Shown here: one piece after another, positions 1-13,363 of the stretch
Position numbering within the stretch: the first letter of the stretch is position 1
Layout of the letters: every line of letters starts with the position of its first letter
NCBI RefSeq assembly: GCF_000237925.1
Contig: NC_031495.1
Location: 39,274,210-39,338,209 of the forward strand
DNA from: Schistosoma mansoni
Lineage: Eukaryota > Platyhelminthes > Trematoda > Strigeidida > Schistosomatidae
DNA length: 64,000 bases
Reading direction: 5' to 3'
Notes under the pieces: model-generated
Databases searched by the model: none
The model's input: the letters and a program-made list of their open reading frames with translations, nothing else
What the model was told of the DNA's origin: nothing
Position numbers and translations under genes: made by a program

Positions 1-1189
1 ATCTCATTAAACCCTAACAGGCTTCATTATCTCTTTTCCTAATACTATGATTTAAATGGCCTTGTCGATGATTGACTGAAAATTCACTTCGATATCATAC
101 GACCATTTCAAGAATCGCTCAAACTTATCCCTATGCTTTTAACTATATAGAAGTCAATATTAATTAATCTTATAATCTATTCTACTTTTTGGTATTGAAA
201 TATGAAATACTGACCATATTACAGAAAATGTTCAGTCCTGAGGGAAATAAGATGATGTAGACCGGACAAAATAATTACGTAATGGAAATGGCCGTTTTAT
301 TTATAATCTCAAGTTAAAATCATAAAAAGCTAATCAAATTTAGACAATAAGTCCCAGTGAGTAAGTGTTTTTTTTGGCGTTCATTACAAACTGCTGAAAC
401 TGTATGAATATATATGGTTTTTGAGATGGAATTTTACATTACTAAAGCCTTATTAGTTCGGTTTATACACTACAATGCGTAATAACTGTCTATGATATTA
501 CTAGTTTAATCCCTTCCAAGATATTTTATTTTGAATGTTTCAGAAATACCGACGCCAACATCTACTCTGGATCATTTAGTACAATATTTTAATCCTCGTA
601 ATGGAAGCAAACACATTCATGTGACTGAGCGTCTAGAATCAAGCCTAATCGACGTTATTTTTCAGCCACAGGCAACTTCCATGTACAAAAAATTTCGCTG
701 ATCATGACACTGACTGACATATGTGACTGAATTTTTAAGGCATCTTGAGTCTTATTTAAGACCGCCTGAAGTAATTTAAAATCAATGTTGACATCTCAGT
801 TTAATACTGACTGATGATAATTGCATTCCTAATCCAACCAACCATACCCTATGCGTGCACAAAGAGAATGATTCATCATTCACTTCACAAATATCACATC
901 CACTTACGCCTACATATAAAAATAATACATTCACAATCTTGAACTAGATATGGTATGAAAAAGTCTCTTGTTTATTACAATTATGTATGGGTGCATAATT
1001 AATTCCTTTAACCTTTTAAGTCTATCACAATATACGTAAGATTTATTTCTCAGTTAAATTTCTGTCTCATCTGATAAGAAATGAATGTAAACAATTTATA
1101 ACTGAAATCATGATTTGATAGTTTATTGAATTTATTTCGGAGGGATTTTGTAGATATTTTTAAATTCTCAGACATTATTTGTCACTCAG
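1..1189. other. AT-rich intergenic DNA
   Basis: No coding region, RNA gene or recognisable repeat was found here. Both strands are broken by frequent stops and the composition is the AT-rich background of the whole window. Very old repeat remnants cannot be ruled out by eye. Confidence 0.4.
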
Positions 1190-2826
1190 CTTATAACCCT
1201 TCTAAGGTTACTGCCGGTCTCAAGCTCTAACAAAGGAGGAGAGTCAAGCATGGGGTCAGTAACCCTATCCTATAGAAGACGAACTTATTAAAAAACGCTA
1301 GCCAGAGAAAAAAGTTCAAACTACTTAGATTCGGTCATCGAGCTTCACTTAGGAGAATTATGACGCTTCATAGTGAAAGCTGAGATTCTGCGGAAATTCC
1401 AAGACTGATGCCCCTTCTGGCAATCAGAGAAACAAGTAATATAAGTGCATGGAATGTCCGGATAGTGTGAGAAACTGAGAGGATCAGTCAAACGGCTGGG
1501 GAATATTTGAAGCCCATTGGACTTAAGCTGGACAGGAAAGATTAGATTCGGGAAAGATTCCGTCATACTCTGGTCATAAAGAAGAAAATGATTCGCACAC
1601 ACAAGGAGTTGCACAGATGCTGTCTACAGAAGCATGAAAAACACTTATAGGATTGGAGTCTCATGGACCTAGGATCATTAAATTATCCTTCAAAACAAAG
1701 AAGGAAAGGATCTCAGTGAATGCTACCCAGCGTTATGCATCCACCAATGAAAGCAACGACAACGATAAGGATCAGTTTTATGAGAGGCTGCAGCCGACCG
1801 TAGATAAGTGCTCAGAAAAGTAACTGACCATCCTGATGTGAAACCTAAACGCCAAAGTAGGAATGGATAACATTGGATATTAAGATATCATGGGACGACA
1901 TGGACTGGGAGCAAGTAACGAGAATAGTGACAGATTTGCCAATTTATGTGCATTCAGCGAAAGAATTATAAGTGGTACCGTATCCCTATACAAACCTATA
2001 CACCGGATCACACTATGGAGAATCAGATAGACCACATTTGCATCGATAAAAAATTCAGAAGGTCAGTGAATGATGTGAGAACAAAGAGAGAAGCTGACGT
2101 AGATATAGGTCACCACCGAGTAGTGGCCAAGATGAATGTGAAGCTAAATAAAACACTGAAAAACTAGAGGAATAGCATTAAAAAAATTCTAATACAACCT
2201 TTCTTCCAGGTGCTGGAAAAGTCAAGGGATTGAAGATTGACCTCAGAAACAGGTTTCATGCGTTACAATATATGATGCAGGCATTAAGACAAGGATTGGA
2301 AAAGCAAGCGCCGCATTCCTATAATTGATGAACATATGGAAATCAAAACAACTCTCAACCAATGCCAAAGTCACAACCTTCAATACGAACGTCAACACAG
2401 TTCTATTGTACGCAGATGAAACTTGGAGAACAACTACAAATATCATCAACAAAACGCAAGTATTTATAAACAATTGTCTACGAAAGATACTCAATGTTCG
2501 TTGACTGAATATCATCAGCAACAGCCCACTGTGGGAGAGAAGAAATGAGCTTTGAGCTGAAGAGGAAATTAGGAGAAGACATCGGATGTGGATAAGGCAT
2601 ACATTTCGGAAATCACCAGACTGCAACACAAGGCAGACAACAACTTGGAATCGTGATGGGAAACAGAAAAGAGGAAGATCAAAGAACATATGTCAGCAAT
2701 CGGAAGAAGACATTAAAAGTAAGAATAGGAACTGGGAAGGCTTGCCCAGTATAGAGTTTGATTAAGAATGCTTGTGGGCGGCCCATACTCCGCCCGAAGG
2801 GTGACAGGCGTAAATGAGGTGAAGTG
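1190..2826 (+). mobile_element. Decayed non-LTR retrotransposon (LINE) with endonuclease open frame
   Basis: This is a LINE remnant in plus orientation. The left end matches the 5' leader seen reversed at 17928-18075 and 43225-43385 (GGAGGAG, ATGGGGT, a run ending in CTAGCCAGAGAAA). From about 1410 the three frames together resemble an apurinic-type endonuclease domain: 'WNVR' near 1459, then at 1946-2163 an open stretch with PDHTMENQIDHIC and DIGHHRVVAKM, the substrate-loop and catalytic D-H region of the fold. From about 2290 the sequence resembles the C-terminal end of the polymerase protein (ASA-FL---NIWKSKQL, VLLYADETW, then a basic K-R-G-R region). Most of the reverse transcriptase between the two is missing, and the open frame is broken by many stops and frame changes. 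The clade cannot be assigned by eye. The reverse-strand open frame at 2243-2689 is a shadow. Confidence 0.75.
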
Positions 2827-2894
2827 ATTAGCCACAAATTTATCTTCTTTGTGTTATCATCGAAAATCAGTGAGCACTGAAAAGCTGTTTCATC

Positions 2895-3010
2895 TTAGCA
2901 CAGTACTCCTCGATGGTGCATATCTGAAACCTCTTCTGCTACCGAACCCAGGACCTTGAGCTCTTGCAGCCGACCACTAAAATCACTAGCACGGTATGCA
3001 GTGCAACACA
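2895..3010 (-). repeat. Degraded family-B SINE remnant
   Basis: On the minus strand this keeps the B-box region (GAACCCAGGACCTT as read on plus) and the stretch around the former hammerhead (TACTCCTCG). Both are strongly mutated and no ribozyme core is left. Confidence 0.4.
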
Positions 3011-3421
3011 TTTCTTCAAGATTCGTCAATTCACGACGTAGATCGACTATCGTCCAATGATTTTGGTGACATGTATTTCCACAACTGAGATTTTAAAATC
3101 CGATTAGTGAAAGATCATTTCATATTGCTGAGTTTTTCTGCTTTGTTAGTGAAATTTAGAACTGTTCATATTAGTTTCCACAAAAATACGATTCATCAAT
3201 GATGATTTTCATGTTATGCAGCATTTGAGTTGAACCAGAAGTTTTCGTTTGACTACTCATCATACGTTTTCCACTCCTTCTTAGTTCACGATATGACACT
3301 GATATCTTAGGCAAATGTTGCCGATCAGTAATGGTCGAGCACTATGACGAATTGACTGAGGCCATACATTTTAACCAATAGATCTCAATCAATGTTCTGA
3401 TATATGAGTATTTGTTGCAAA

Positions 3422-3690
3422 GTTTGGAGGTTATGGGTTGAACTTCTGATGGGATCGTGAACAGTTTTATACTATAAGGAAACAGCCATCCAGTGCTCCT
3501 TGCTTTTCAATGCTTTTCTAAGACAACCCTCTGAAGTAAAATGATTAATTCGAACTGTTTGGAGGTTATGGGTTGAACTTCTGATGGGATCGTGAACAGT
3601 TTTATACTATAAGGAAACAGCCATCCAGTGCTCCTTGCTTTTCAATGTTTTTCTAAGACAACCCTCTGAAGTAAAATGATCAATTCGAAC
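3422..3690. repeat. 135-bp tandem duplication of a SINE-derived segment
   Basis: Two adjacent copies of about 135 bp start with GTTTGGAGGTTATGGGTTG at 3422 and 3557. By eye they differ at only about two bases. Each carries a decayed family-B fragment (GGAAACAGCCATCCAGTGCT) from the stem III/stem I part of the hammerhead. The high identity means the duplication is much younger than the SINE it copied. Confidence 0.8.
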
Positions 3691-3699
3691 TGTTTACTA

Positions 3700-6600
3700 A
3701 CTCACACTATTATTAACTAAATATCTGTTTAATTGGGTATTAATTAGTTCTCAGATAACATCTGTGTACACAACAATAGTCAGTTGATTATCAAATACTC
3801 TATTTACATGTACAAATTGGTAATTGACTGTTTATACATGTCCCATAAGTGAAATTCATTCATGCATGTCTAATGTATCTGTCTGGAATAATTTTACATT
3901 GTACAATAGTCATAAATTTATATTTTTCCTTTAAAATTATGTCAAATAATGTAGGTTTCAACATATTTTATCAGAATACATTATCTATATCTAAAATCAA
4001 TTAAGTTTGTAGAGGTTTAGATTATTCATATTTTGACCGAATTTTGATCAGTCCTAGTTGGTATATACGTATCCTATGGGGATCACTTCGACATAGCTAT
4101 TACTTTTCAAGTATATATTAAATAGATGAAATCTCGCTAGCATTTAAATCCAGGGAGTGTGTTTCTTTGAGATTCGTTATCTGAATGTACCTTCATGTTA
4201 GGGTTGATTTAACATTAAAATTCATATTGTTGCATATTGTGTTCATATTGTGGCTAGAGCCTACATGGACTCATTGAATAACTCATAGGATCGAGTCTTG
4301 GTGTAAACATCAACCCTGGAATGCAGGTATATACAGCCGACAATTCGCGAATAGGATAAAATGAGCTTCCTGGATTCCTCTCCAGGCTTTATTCTGTTTA
4401 TTCTATACATATCTGATACTGTTTATAGATATATGTTTACACTTAACTACTTTTCCAGCTAATAATAAAAAAAGTTTTAACACGGAGTTAAGTCTTTTTT
4501 TTTGGTTACGTGTCAGGAAGCTATGAATTACAAATTTCTAACTTATTAACAATCATTAGATAGGTATATAGATCTTAAACTTCTGGAGTTAAACTGGAAT
4601 AATGTGACCAAGTATAGTATGTAATTTTAATTCAAAGTCACACCATACAACGATTGGCTAGCCTGGGCCACTTTAACATAATGTCCAGGTTATCCAGCTT
4701 CCACAGTACACTTTGACAACAATAAGAATCTAATCATGTAAACGTTTTATTTAGATAGGATGAAAACGCATGAATAAAATGTACGACAGCTACTGATTGC
4801 TTCATGAACCAATCCCAGTAATTGCATTGATCCATTGGCTTTAGCCACTATTGACCTTAACAACATTCAGTAAACAGCAGAACGTCCAATGATCAGCCCT
4901 CCTATGTAGAAACAGTTAAATTTGATAGATGATTTGACTAGGTTTCAGTAATATTTCATTGACTGTGTAAGTGTATTTTTAATCCTTAAAGCAACCACAA
5001 CTACAGGTCACAAACATGTTGTGTTGAGCATCCGGTAAAAGTAAGCAGATAAGCCGAGTTACATAGACCGATCAATAAATTAAAAATTGATCGGTACCAT
5101 TTGGTTAGGATTACGAACTAGATTATATCACCTTCCTGATTATTACTCAAATGATTAATTATTATAAAGCATCTTAGTTTTACTAATGTTTGATTACAAA
5201 CCAAATTAGCTTAGTGTGGTTACATTTCTCATTGTAATACTTGGTAACATAGGTTAGAATTCTGTAGTAAGTATTGATTCCTTCCTTCAAATATTCATAC
5301 ATGTGTCTTGGTGACATGTTTCATGGATTTTCATTAATAGCTATCAGCTTTTTAACACAATAGGTATACTCTTAGTATTAGTCTTTTAAATTGGATGCTT
5401 TTAATAATAATGTTTAGTAATTATGGATTCCAGCTATGTTCCTTTAAAATAACTGAAACCACTTCTTTTTGATCGTCATAATTCCTTAAAAAATGTTGTT
5501 GCCGACGCATAAAATATAGTTGTATTATAAGTCTGGAGTTACTTAATATTGACATATAAAGTTTTGTTTCGATATCCGCTATATAATTTATTTCACTTTC
5601 TTGATTTTAAATAATGGAAACCGGAAAGAATATAAAAATACTTTACGGAACTTGACGACAGAAAACAGAAATCTACTCCCTAAAGATATCATAAATTCAA
5701 CATTATGGGAACCAAAGTTTTCTGCTATCGATTGCACGTAATCTGAAATCTAATAATTGTCACGTGTTCTCGTGCATTCTCATACTATTTAAGAATATTT
5801 TTTACTTAGGCAGATTGATTTTGTTACATATAATATTGTACTCATGATAAAAACTATGGATATTCAGTTCTATATCATGTCTGGCTGTTGGTACACATTT
5901 CTAAAGAGTCCTATACTGGGATGAAGCAACTTTCCTCGGCTCCTTGACTCTCAGTGTTACATTTTGATATGCATCACATGCTGACTAAATGAATAGAAGA
6001 ATGACCGCAAGTTCTGGATATAACATATTTCTTGAACGTTGCGAATAATGCCAACCATGATATTCCATTTTGTAAATTCAAATCTCTATGCTTCATTTTA
6101 TTACAACTGTTAAAGTCCGTTTTAAACTTATTGATTAGTTGCTTGTTTATAATGTTGTGGTTTCAACGATGTTGAAAAGGTACTTATAAACAATAGATAA
6201 CGCAATGAACGAGAACACAAGTGAGGACAACCAATGTATTATAATACGAAACTACAGAGTATCTTGGTGTAATATGAGTACCATACGTTGAATACACCGT
6301 TTGCAAAGTTCCATCATTTGTCCTTCACATTCTGTATGGTTCTTCCAGTTCTCAATTCCTTTCTATTTTCACTCCAATTCTCTTCAACTCGAGCTTCTTA
6401 GCCTTCTGCTTCCAGGGATTCCACTTCAGATCGGTGTTACATACTATTTATGTCTATCGACATAAGCATCATAAACCACAGTATTTGTCAAATTCATCCT
6501 TCATCAGTATCTATAAATATTTTCGATTAGATTTGTCTTTTGTATTAAACGGAGCTTGGATGAAGGGAAAAAGATTTTAGTGGCCAATATATTCGAATTA

Positions 6601-7695
6601 CAGTCATCTATTCCCCACTATACAGTCAAATAGAATTAAATTTATACATAGTTTGCATCATAAATTTAAACATATTGGTTATAGGTTTCATCATTATTTT
6701 AAAACTCCGTTTCAGTGCTCCTACACAAGTTCAAATCCAGCACTTTCAAATCTTATTCTTTGGAGGAATACTATTGTCTTTCCTAGTCAAAAACCACTAT
6801 GACAACACTTTACCATATCGTATAATTAACAATCTAGTTTAGTGTTACTAAGGTGCCAGTATCTAACCCAATAATTTAGTTAAATTTTTTTAGTTAAAGC
6901 AGTTTAATCTATTGATGTTGTAAATGCAATACATACATAAAATTATTGATTAATCTCAGTACTGATTCTTACACTGTGTTTAAATTTAACTGATAACTAG
7001 ATAAGTAAACGATTATATGAATCAAAAACCATATCCAAATACACTGAATTATTTGTGCTATATAACAGATCTTCATTATCAGGCCTGCCTTCTTTCCATA
7101 TGCAGCTTTATCAATCTTATTGAGTTATAACAAATAGAAAACATCAGTTTTTCTTTAGGGATAACGGTAGATATATCAATGTTTTGTCCAGTTACAACAG
7201 TGAATAGTACATTGGAGATTGTTTGAATTTTTTGGTGAGTATCTATTCTTGGAATTCCATTGGGAATTCATGATTGATGGAATTCAGAGAGTTTAAGAAA
7301 GAAACAGTCATCTTTCATGACAGAAGATGATCATCACACAAATATTACGATTTGTATAAACCTAGAAGTGTGTATCACTAGATATTAAAACAATTGTCTA
7401 GTGGTCAAGTGATTATCATGATATATAAATATCTTAGGTTCAGTCTCTGTAGGGATCATTGGTTCATATTACTGAGTAATCCAAAACACTTGTTCAGTCC
7501 CTAGTGGTTCTTAATGGTACTCCAACTAAGATCAATATGAGACGAATTCAACAATTTTTATTATTCATTCACTGTTGAAATAAATGCTGCTTATAATTTG
7601 AACATAAACGATACAGAGGCTAATAATTATATTTTCTGATCATCATATGGCGGCAGTAATGATATCAATGGTAATAACAATAATTACTATTATTA
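3700..7695. other. Gene-free AT-rich stretch with old repeat remnants
   Basis: No coding exon could be supported. A decayed plus-strand family-A SINE can be traced at about 4240-4410 (CATCAACCCTGGAATGCAGG, then AATAGGATAAAATGAGC where the hammerhead would be). A family-B trace lies at about 5880-5960. The rest shows no recognisable structure. Confidence 0.4.
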
Positions 7696-7858
7696 AATTT
7701 ACTTCGTATTGTTTGTTTGTATCTTCCCATTGATGTTTAGAACTGCAACTGGTTAGTCTCTTATTGGCCATATGTGCATACTGTGCGTATTGCCTCGATA
7801 TAAGCAAAGATGGATAGTGGCTAGCAGCGAAATCCAGGACGCGCGTTTCGTCCTATTA

Positions 7859-7862
<4 letters not shown>
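7696..7862 (-). mobile_element. Family-A hammerhead SINE, 5'-truncated, ending in an ATT microsatellite
   Basis: This is a minus-sense copy. It keeps the family-A tail (GTATTGTTTGTTTG, GCATACTGTGCGTATTGCC) and the 3' half of the hammerhead (GGACGAAACGCGCGTCCTGGAT on minus, within 7830-7855). The copy stops inside the stem II loop, where an (ATT)n run takes over. The tRNA-like head is absent. Confidence 0.75.

Positions 7863-7896
<34 letters not shown>
7857..7896. repeat. (ATT)n microsatellite
   Basis: About 12 ATT units directly abut the truncated hammerhead, so the array probably grew from the broken end of the SINE copy. Confidence 0.9.
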
Positions 7897-8529
7897 TGAC
7901 ACGGTGAGTAATGGTTTAATCTATTGGGGTGCGAATGACTGAATAAATGAAGTTAGTTTTTTTTCCAATCGTGTATAACATGTAATCACATCCTAATAAG
8001 GATTATCTCTGTTTAATTGCACAATTTTGTAAATATGTGTTCACACAGTTAGTTACTAGGTTATTATTGTTTAGATACAACATAGTTCAATTTAAACAAA
8101 TCTGACTGTTAATCTAACTGTAAATAAATCATATAAAAAGTGATGTATTATTAAATTATTTTGATTTATTTTTGGCATCAAATAAATTCTTAACACTGGA
8201 TTTTAATTTCGTATTTCGCGCCTTTTTTCTTGTCTTCCAGTTGCTATGTAGATTTAGTCTGGGTTATTAGAGGGTTCAAATAGCAGCTTAATTCATAACC
8301 GTGAGTTATAGCTTAATTAATTGTCTGTATAGGGTAGTTACAATTGACTGAATCTAGTTATACGGTAAATAACTCTTCAGGTTGTAATTCCTTAATACCT
8401 TTTTGTGTAGAATAATTGTTTTCTTCATCCTTCAATACATATAAGTTGTTGGTGCCTATTGAGTGTCGAATAAATATGCCTTACATGGTCGGATTATTAT
8501 TGAATATTTCACTCTGCTTTTTTAAATTC

Positions 8530-8780
8530 CGTCTACCTGGGAATACGTTGTTGGCTGGTGTATGAGTAAATTGGAGGAAAGCTACGGGCGATCGAACCAA
8601 AACATGAGATCGATCCATGAAGTGATTGGCTACTGATCGGAGCCATGTTGAGAGGTTCAAATCACCTGGATGGGACCTTCTCGATAATCGTAATCGCTGG
8701 CTTGAGACATTGGGTGATACTGCCCAGAATTGGTCACAATGTAATCGATGTACTCACTTTTTGTCTTTTCTTAAATACTA
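8530..8780 (+). repeat. Dispersed repeat D, copy 1
   Basis: This shares an ordered series of short matches with 26560-26800: GAACCAA--ATGA, TGAAGT--T-ACT, then CATTG-GTGATA and AATGTAATC. Two diverged copies in the same orientation indicate an old mobile element or its untranslated region. The family was not identified. The 69-residue open frame inside it is not credible as a gene. Confidence 0.45.
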
Positions 8781-8873
8781 AGCTTCAAGATTATTTTATC
8801 CTTTATATTAGGTTAATTCATTCTTCCTTATCGAATCATTATCTTACTGACTGATCTTTATTATTATAACTGA

Positions 8874-8903
<30 letters not shown>
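8874..8903. repeat. (TAC)n microsatellite
   Basis: Ten uninterrupted TAC units in AT-rich non-coding DNA. Confidence 0.9.
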
Positions 8904-8905
<2 letters not shown>

Positions 8906-9109
8906 TTACAATGGCATTCTTCATAATTTCATCTCCCCGTACTGATATGATCCCCGTACTGATATGATTTGATACAAAATACACCGATGTACACTTGTTC
9001 CAGGTTCTTATGTTGCTTTTGACTGACTGATTGACCGAAAGAGAGAAAATCTTATTTCATAGCTAATATGATAAGATAAGAACATAATTTTTATTTGTAT
9101 CAAGACTTG

Positions 9110-9640
9110 GACGGTTACACAATAGTAAACAGCTGTTTTATCCCTTATTTAATGCTCTTCCGAAGTAAACACTAAGATCCATTAAGGAATACAATGCTCA
9201 GGACCTTTATATCCAGTACGGAATTTCCTGCCCTAAGACCACTGAGTCAATATCCAGTGGTTCGTATATTTAAACTTTAATCCACTCATGATAAACAACA
9301 TGCCGATTGAGAAAGATCACCTACAGTCCTTGACATAAACCACAAGAAAATACAAACTCTTACAATTACCAAGTTCGTTTTTATTACAGGTTTATTTCAG
9401 CTGGAAAATCACTGAACATTCACTACTATTGTTATGATAATAACAAATGAGTGTGTGACAACTGGCCAACTCATCAAACTACTCGACTAGATCACATTAT
9501 TTTTGGCTTAAATCATGAGTTTATTTTAATAAACCACCATTGTAAACCAGGAAGTGCTGGGCAGCTATTTCTTCATAATATGGGAATTCACAGCAGTGGG
9601 CATACACGACCGTGTATTCTGAACTCGAACTCAGGATTTT
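9110..9640 (-). repeat. Two degraded family-B SINE remnants
   Basis: The minus-strand traces lie at about 9110-9290 (tRNA-like part with CACTGAGTCAATATCCAGTGG on plus) and about 9520-9640 (CCAGGAAGTGCTGGGCAGCT, from stem I and stem III of the hammerhead, then CGAACTCAGGA from the B box). Neither has an intact ribozyme. Confidence 0.5.
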
Positions 9641-9649
9641 GTTAATTTG

Positions 9650-11835
9650 TATGTCAACTATTTGATTAGCACTTATGAATATTCCCTCCGTAAGCCGTAC
9701 GTATAGTTTGCTACTTCTGTAAATAATTTTATTATATATGTTTACTCTAATAGATTTAATTTAACGTTAAAAACATATGGAATATTTTTCCCTCCCACAT
9801 TCTACATGTTTCACTGCTATCTAAATGTTGTGTAGTGTAAAAGAATGAAAGTGAAGAAAAAGGAATGTAGTCAGGAACTTTACAAATAACCTAGTTGTAA
9901 TGATTTTTGCCTGGATGAAGTATATTGTAAACTACCACATAATATAAAACATGTAATCATTATGTATACCACATACCTATCGTGTAATTATTTAACTACC
10001 AAGGATGATACATATAACGGAAGGAATTTCTAACTATGAGTTTACAATATTTCAAACCATTAAAAGTACTTTTATTATTCGTGTAAAAATTAGAACAACA
10101 CATTTACCATTAGGTTCTTCACTTATATTACAGTTATATTTATGCAAACATATAAGAAATAACGATTAGCATTGTTGGCAAGAATCTATATAGTGATGAT
10201 GCTGTAACTTATTTGAAGAAATTGAGATTATCCTATAAATCACTCTGAATGCTTTGGTTCTGTCTATCTACCACATAGCCACTATTGACACGGTATGACA
10301 GTACAGAGATTTGTATGTAGTTCATCTAATTCTTTTCAAGTCTCAGAGGAAGATGCTCGCTAACTTGTTAGTTGATTTGTCTGACAATACAAAAGAAGTC
10401 TGTAATAGGTTTATTCACCTGGTTAGTTAAAGAAAACTTAAGGGATAATCTTATTAACCCTTTCTATTGTTTGTTTGTTACACCTCGACCACCACCTCAC
10501 CTCACCACATTTATATCTTTTCTTAACTACATACATATTTGAACTGACTACTCATACGCTTCTATTTATGTAATTAACTCTAACGATTACTGTTTTAATA
10601 AATTAATTATGTTAAATTTTGACCTACTCAACCTATTGCCAAATTATTTGCTCATAATAGTATGCCATTTATTAATTACTACCATGCAAGTCATTTTATA
10701 ATCGGTTTGTTCTGTTCATGTATGAGTTATGTAATTCTTTTTAATGTTATCATTGGCTTATCAGTTTACATTGACTGGAAGTAGTAAGCTGTTGACGAAC
10801 ACCAGAAATAGTTTGTTACATCTGAAGTGGTATAAAATTCAATAAAGTAGAGTATATGGATAATATTAAAACAAACGAGACGAATTTTCCGTCCGTTTTC
10901 AATCAATCAATCAATCAATCAGAAAATAGCATTTGTAAATGGATAGTTTACGGAAAAGAAAACGATAATATTGCTATGTATAAACTTATATTCTTCCTAG
11001 TTACGGTTAAGACTAGGGATTTTAGGTTACAGATTTCTTGATTGGTTGACTGGATAAGCTATAATGTGAAACTAATCTATATCTATATAAATGAATCGAT
11101 TTCTCGAGAAAATACAAGAAACACTATCTAGTCGGTTCGTTCAGAAAGTGTAGTTTTATCAGGTTAACATTTGCTCCAGGATTAAATGTTTATGGTTCAG
11201 AATTGAGGATGGTGTCGATTTGCCTGTTTTACGCAATGCACATTGACAGAACTAAAGATTAGATTAATTTAATACTATCAGTGGTACTCAGTTGTCGCAC
11301 AAATACTTTCTACTCATCATCATTTTAAGCATTCTGAGAAGTGTACGAAGGTAATATTTACCACACGTTATGGTTGTTATTTGAATTTCTTGTGAAAACG
11401 TATTTGTCGTATTGTCGATTGTGATTAGCTTATCAGTGTACTCCATATTTTTACGTTTTATGTATTTAATCGTCTCATCTTCTGTAAGACTGACTCTACA
11501 ATTTTATCGACCAATGACCATATATATATGCATAAATGAATGGTGACCAGTCACCATCTATCTTTCACTGTGACTTAAGGTAATGTCAAGACAGTTCACA
11601 CATGATCCACATATGCCAATAAGAGATTGATAAATTGTGGACCTGAACATCAATGGGATGATTCAAACAAACAAAACAAAATGAATTTACATATGTATAG
11701 GTTTATCCATCATCTATTGATCTGTATTTAACAGTGAAATACACCACAAACCCATAATTAATTATTCCTTTTCGAAAAATGAAGTCAGGATTTTGAATCA
11801 GAAATGGTAAAATATATGATCACATAGGATAATAG
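9650..11835. other. Gene-free AT-rich stretch
   Basis: No coding region or recognisable element was found. A short AATC run lies near 10900-10920. The few open frames of about 60 codons have unremarkable composition and no domain signature. Confidence 0.4.
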
Positions 11836-11839
11836 ATTG

Positions 11840-12220
11840 AATGTAGCTAGTAGTAGAATCGGCGATTTTTGATCGGTCTTATTTGGGGGGTCATCAGTTG
11901 GGTGTACTTTGTGCATCTTGGTGTTAATGTTCACATTGAAACTGAAACCTTGTACTTGTCAATTCAAACGCTTAATGAGTTATCCACTTAGTTAATAAGT
12001 TCACAGAGGCACTAGCTCGTGTGGTGGGTACGGATTTCAATTTAATTTTTAATGATTTGAACTATTCTGTCGTTAGTATTTTTGACATGATTTTGATCAG
12101 TCTTAACTCGTTTACAAATTACCTCGATATAACCATAATTTTAGAAGTTTTTTTATAGAATAGACGGAATATGGTCAGTAGCGGCATCCAAGACGCCCGT
12201 TTCGTTTTGTTTTGGACTCA
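11840..12220 (-). repeat. Two degraded family-A SINE remnants
   Basis: A minus-sense copy at about 11840-12035 keeps the order hammerhead remnant (GGGGTCATCAGTTGGGTGTA), internal spacer (GTTAATGTTCACATTGAAAC) and tRNA-like head (GAGTTATCCACTTAG). A second fragment at about 12160-12220 keeps CATCCAAGACGCCCGTTTCG. Both are too mutated for ribozyme activity. Confidence 0.6.
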
Positions 12221-12329
12221 TTAAACTATTAAGAACTAAGTTTATAACTGTAATTTAGTTTAGTGGGTTTTTTTTCAAAGATTGGTTTATTTTGTAGATT
12301 GCATTTGCTGTAGAGTGATCTCATTTGAG

Positions 12330-12640
12330 GTACCACTGAAAACCAGGAAGCGCTGGACAGCTGCTTCTGTCTGACATAGAACTCCTCAGGAGTGTGCACT
12401 CACGACATCAGAAATCGAACACAGGGCCTAAGGTCTGGAGAAACACTCTTAACCTTTAGAACTATTGTATCAGTGACTAGTAGTGCAACCTCAACATTAA
12501 TCGGTTTGAGATACAGGTCTAGGGTTTGGTACCTGATAGGGTCGTGAGTGTTGCTGATATATTCTAATCGGAGACAAAACATCTATTGAATCCTCAGTGA
12601 TTTTTAATGGTATCCCAACTCAGATCAGCCAGCAATAAGA
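12330..12640. repeat. Degraded inverted family-B composite
   Basis: The left half is a minus-sense family-B copy (CCAGGAAGCGCTGGACAGCT, ACTCCTCAGGAGTGTGCACT, then a B-box trace). The right half from about 12490 reads in plus sense and ends with the tail (CAGTGATTTTTAATGGTATC). This is the same head-to-head layout as the younger composites in this window, but older and without a readable target duplication. Confidence 0.5.
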
Positions 12641-12689
12641 TCATGACGGAAAAATAATATTTCTTGTTAATTACTGCTTCCAACCAACT

Positions 12690-12800
12690 AACGTAATCCA
12701 AAGCACAGCATGATTTTGAGCAATCAAACTAGTGGCCATATCCCAACTTGATTGATACAGTTTCTTGAACATTAAAATGAATTTCCCTAATTATCTTCAC
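12690..12800 (+). repeat. Family-C fragment
   Basis: CTAGTGGCCATATCCCAACTTGAT matches the family-C monomer near 56400 (ACTAGTGGCCATATTGCAAC). Only this non-tRNA part remains. Confidence 0.5.
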
Positions 12801-13136
12801 TTAGTATGAACATCTCAGTCACTGTTCGAATCACTCACTGTTAACATCCCTGACAGTCAAATAGCACGAAATAAATTTAAATCCCATAGAGAACACCAGT
12901 AAACTAAATAACTTAAATACATATTGATGACAAGTTAGAGCGAACACGAAAAACTAGTATTCACAATTATTGAGATCTGTGTCTAAACATTAGTTCAATC
13001 ACATTCTGTTAGATATGTATTAAAAAGTACTTAAATTATTCCATTGTTGATATTCAGGACGGAATTTTGGCTGTTTTGTTTATGGGAATATATACATTCT
13101 ATCTGGATTGTTCTCATATAAACATTATGTCATACG

Positions 13137-13363
13137 CAAGCATGTTAAGCAGAGATGGATAGTGGCATCCAGGACGCGCGTTTCGTCCTATTTGGGACTC
13201 GTCAGCTGGATGTACCTGCATCTTAGAGTTGATGTTCACTCTGGGACTCGAATTGAGGCTATATCGAGGCAATACGCACAGTATGCACATATGCCAATTA
13301 GAGACTGACCAGTTGCAGTCCTAACACATCGATGGGAAGATTAAAACAAGCAATACTAAATGA
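13137..13363 (+). mobile_element. Family-A SINE, inverted composite with 13-bp target duplication
   Basis: The element is flanked by perfect direct repeats ATTATGTCATACG (13124-13136 and 13364-13376), so it was inserted as one unit. Its left part, from just after the ribozyme back to the B box, is in minus orientation. At about 13250 it switches to the family-A tail in plus orientation (GAGGCTATATCGAGGC to CAATACTAAATGAA). The part of the tRNA-like head before the B box is missing. This is the layout expected from twin priming or a template jump during target-primed reverse transcription. The 66-residue open frame across it has no meaning. Confidence 0.85.
13167..13211 (-). ncRNA. Hammerhead ribozyme (family A), intact core
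   Basis: On the minus strand: stem I ATCCAG pairs with CTGGAT. The core CTGACGA is followed by stem II GTCC/GGAC, then GAAA, then a minimal stem III (AC, four-base loop GCGC, GT) and the cleavage triplet GTC. This matches the published schistosome Sm-alpha hammerhead. All invariant core bases are present, so self-cleavage of a transcript is plausible. Confidence 0.9.

Noticed and set aside
2243-2689. 148-codon minus-strand frame
   Set aside because: Antisense to the C-terminal part of the LINE; that strand carries the recognisable protein remnants.
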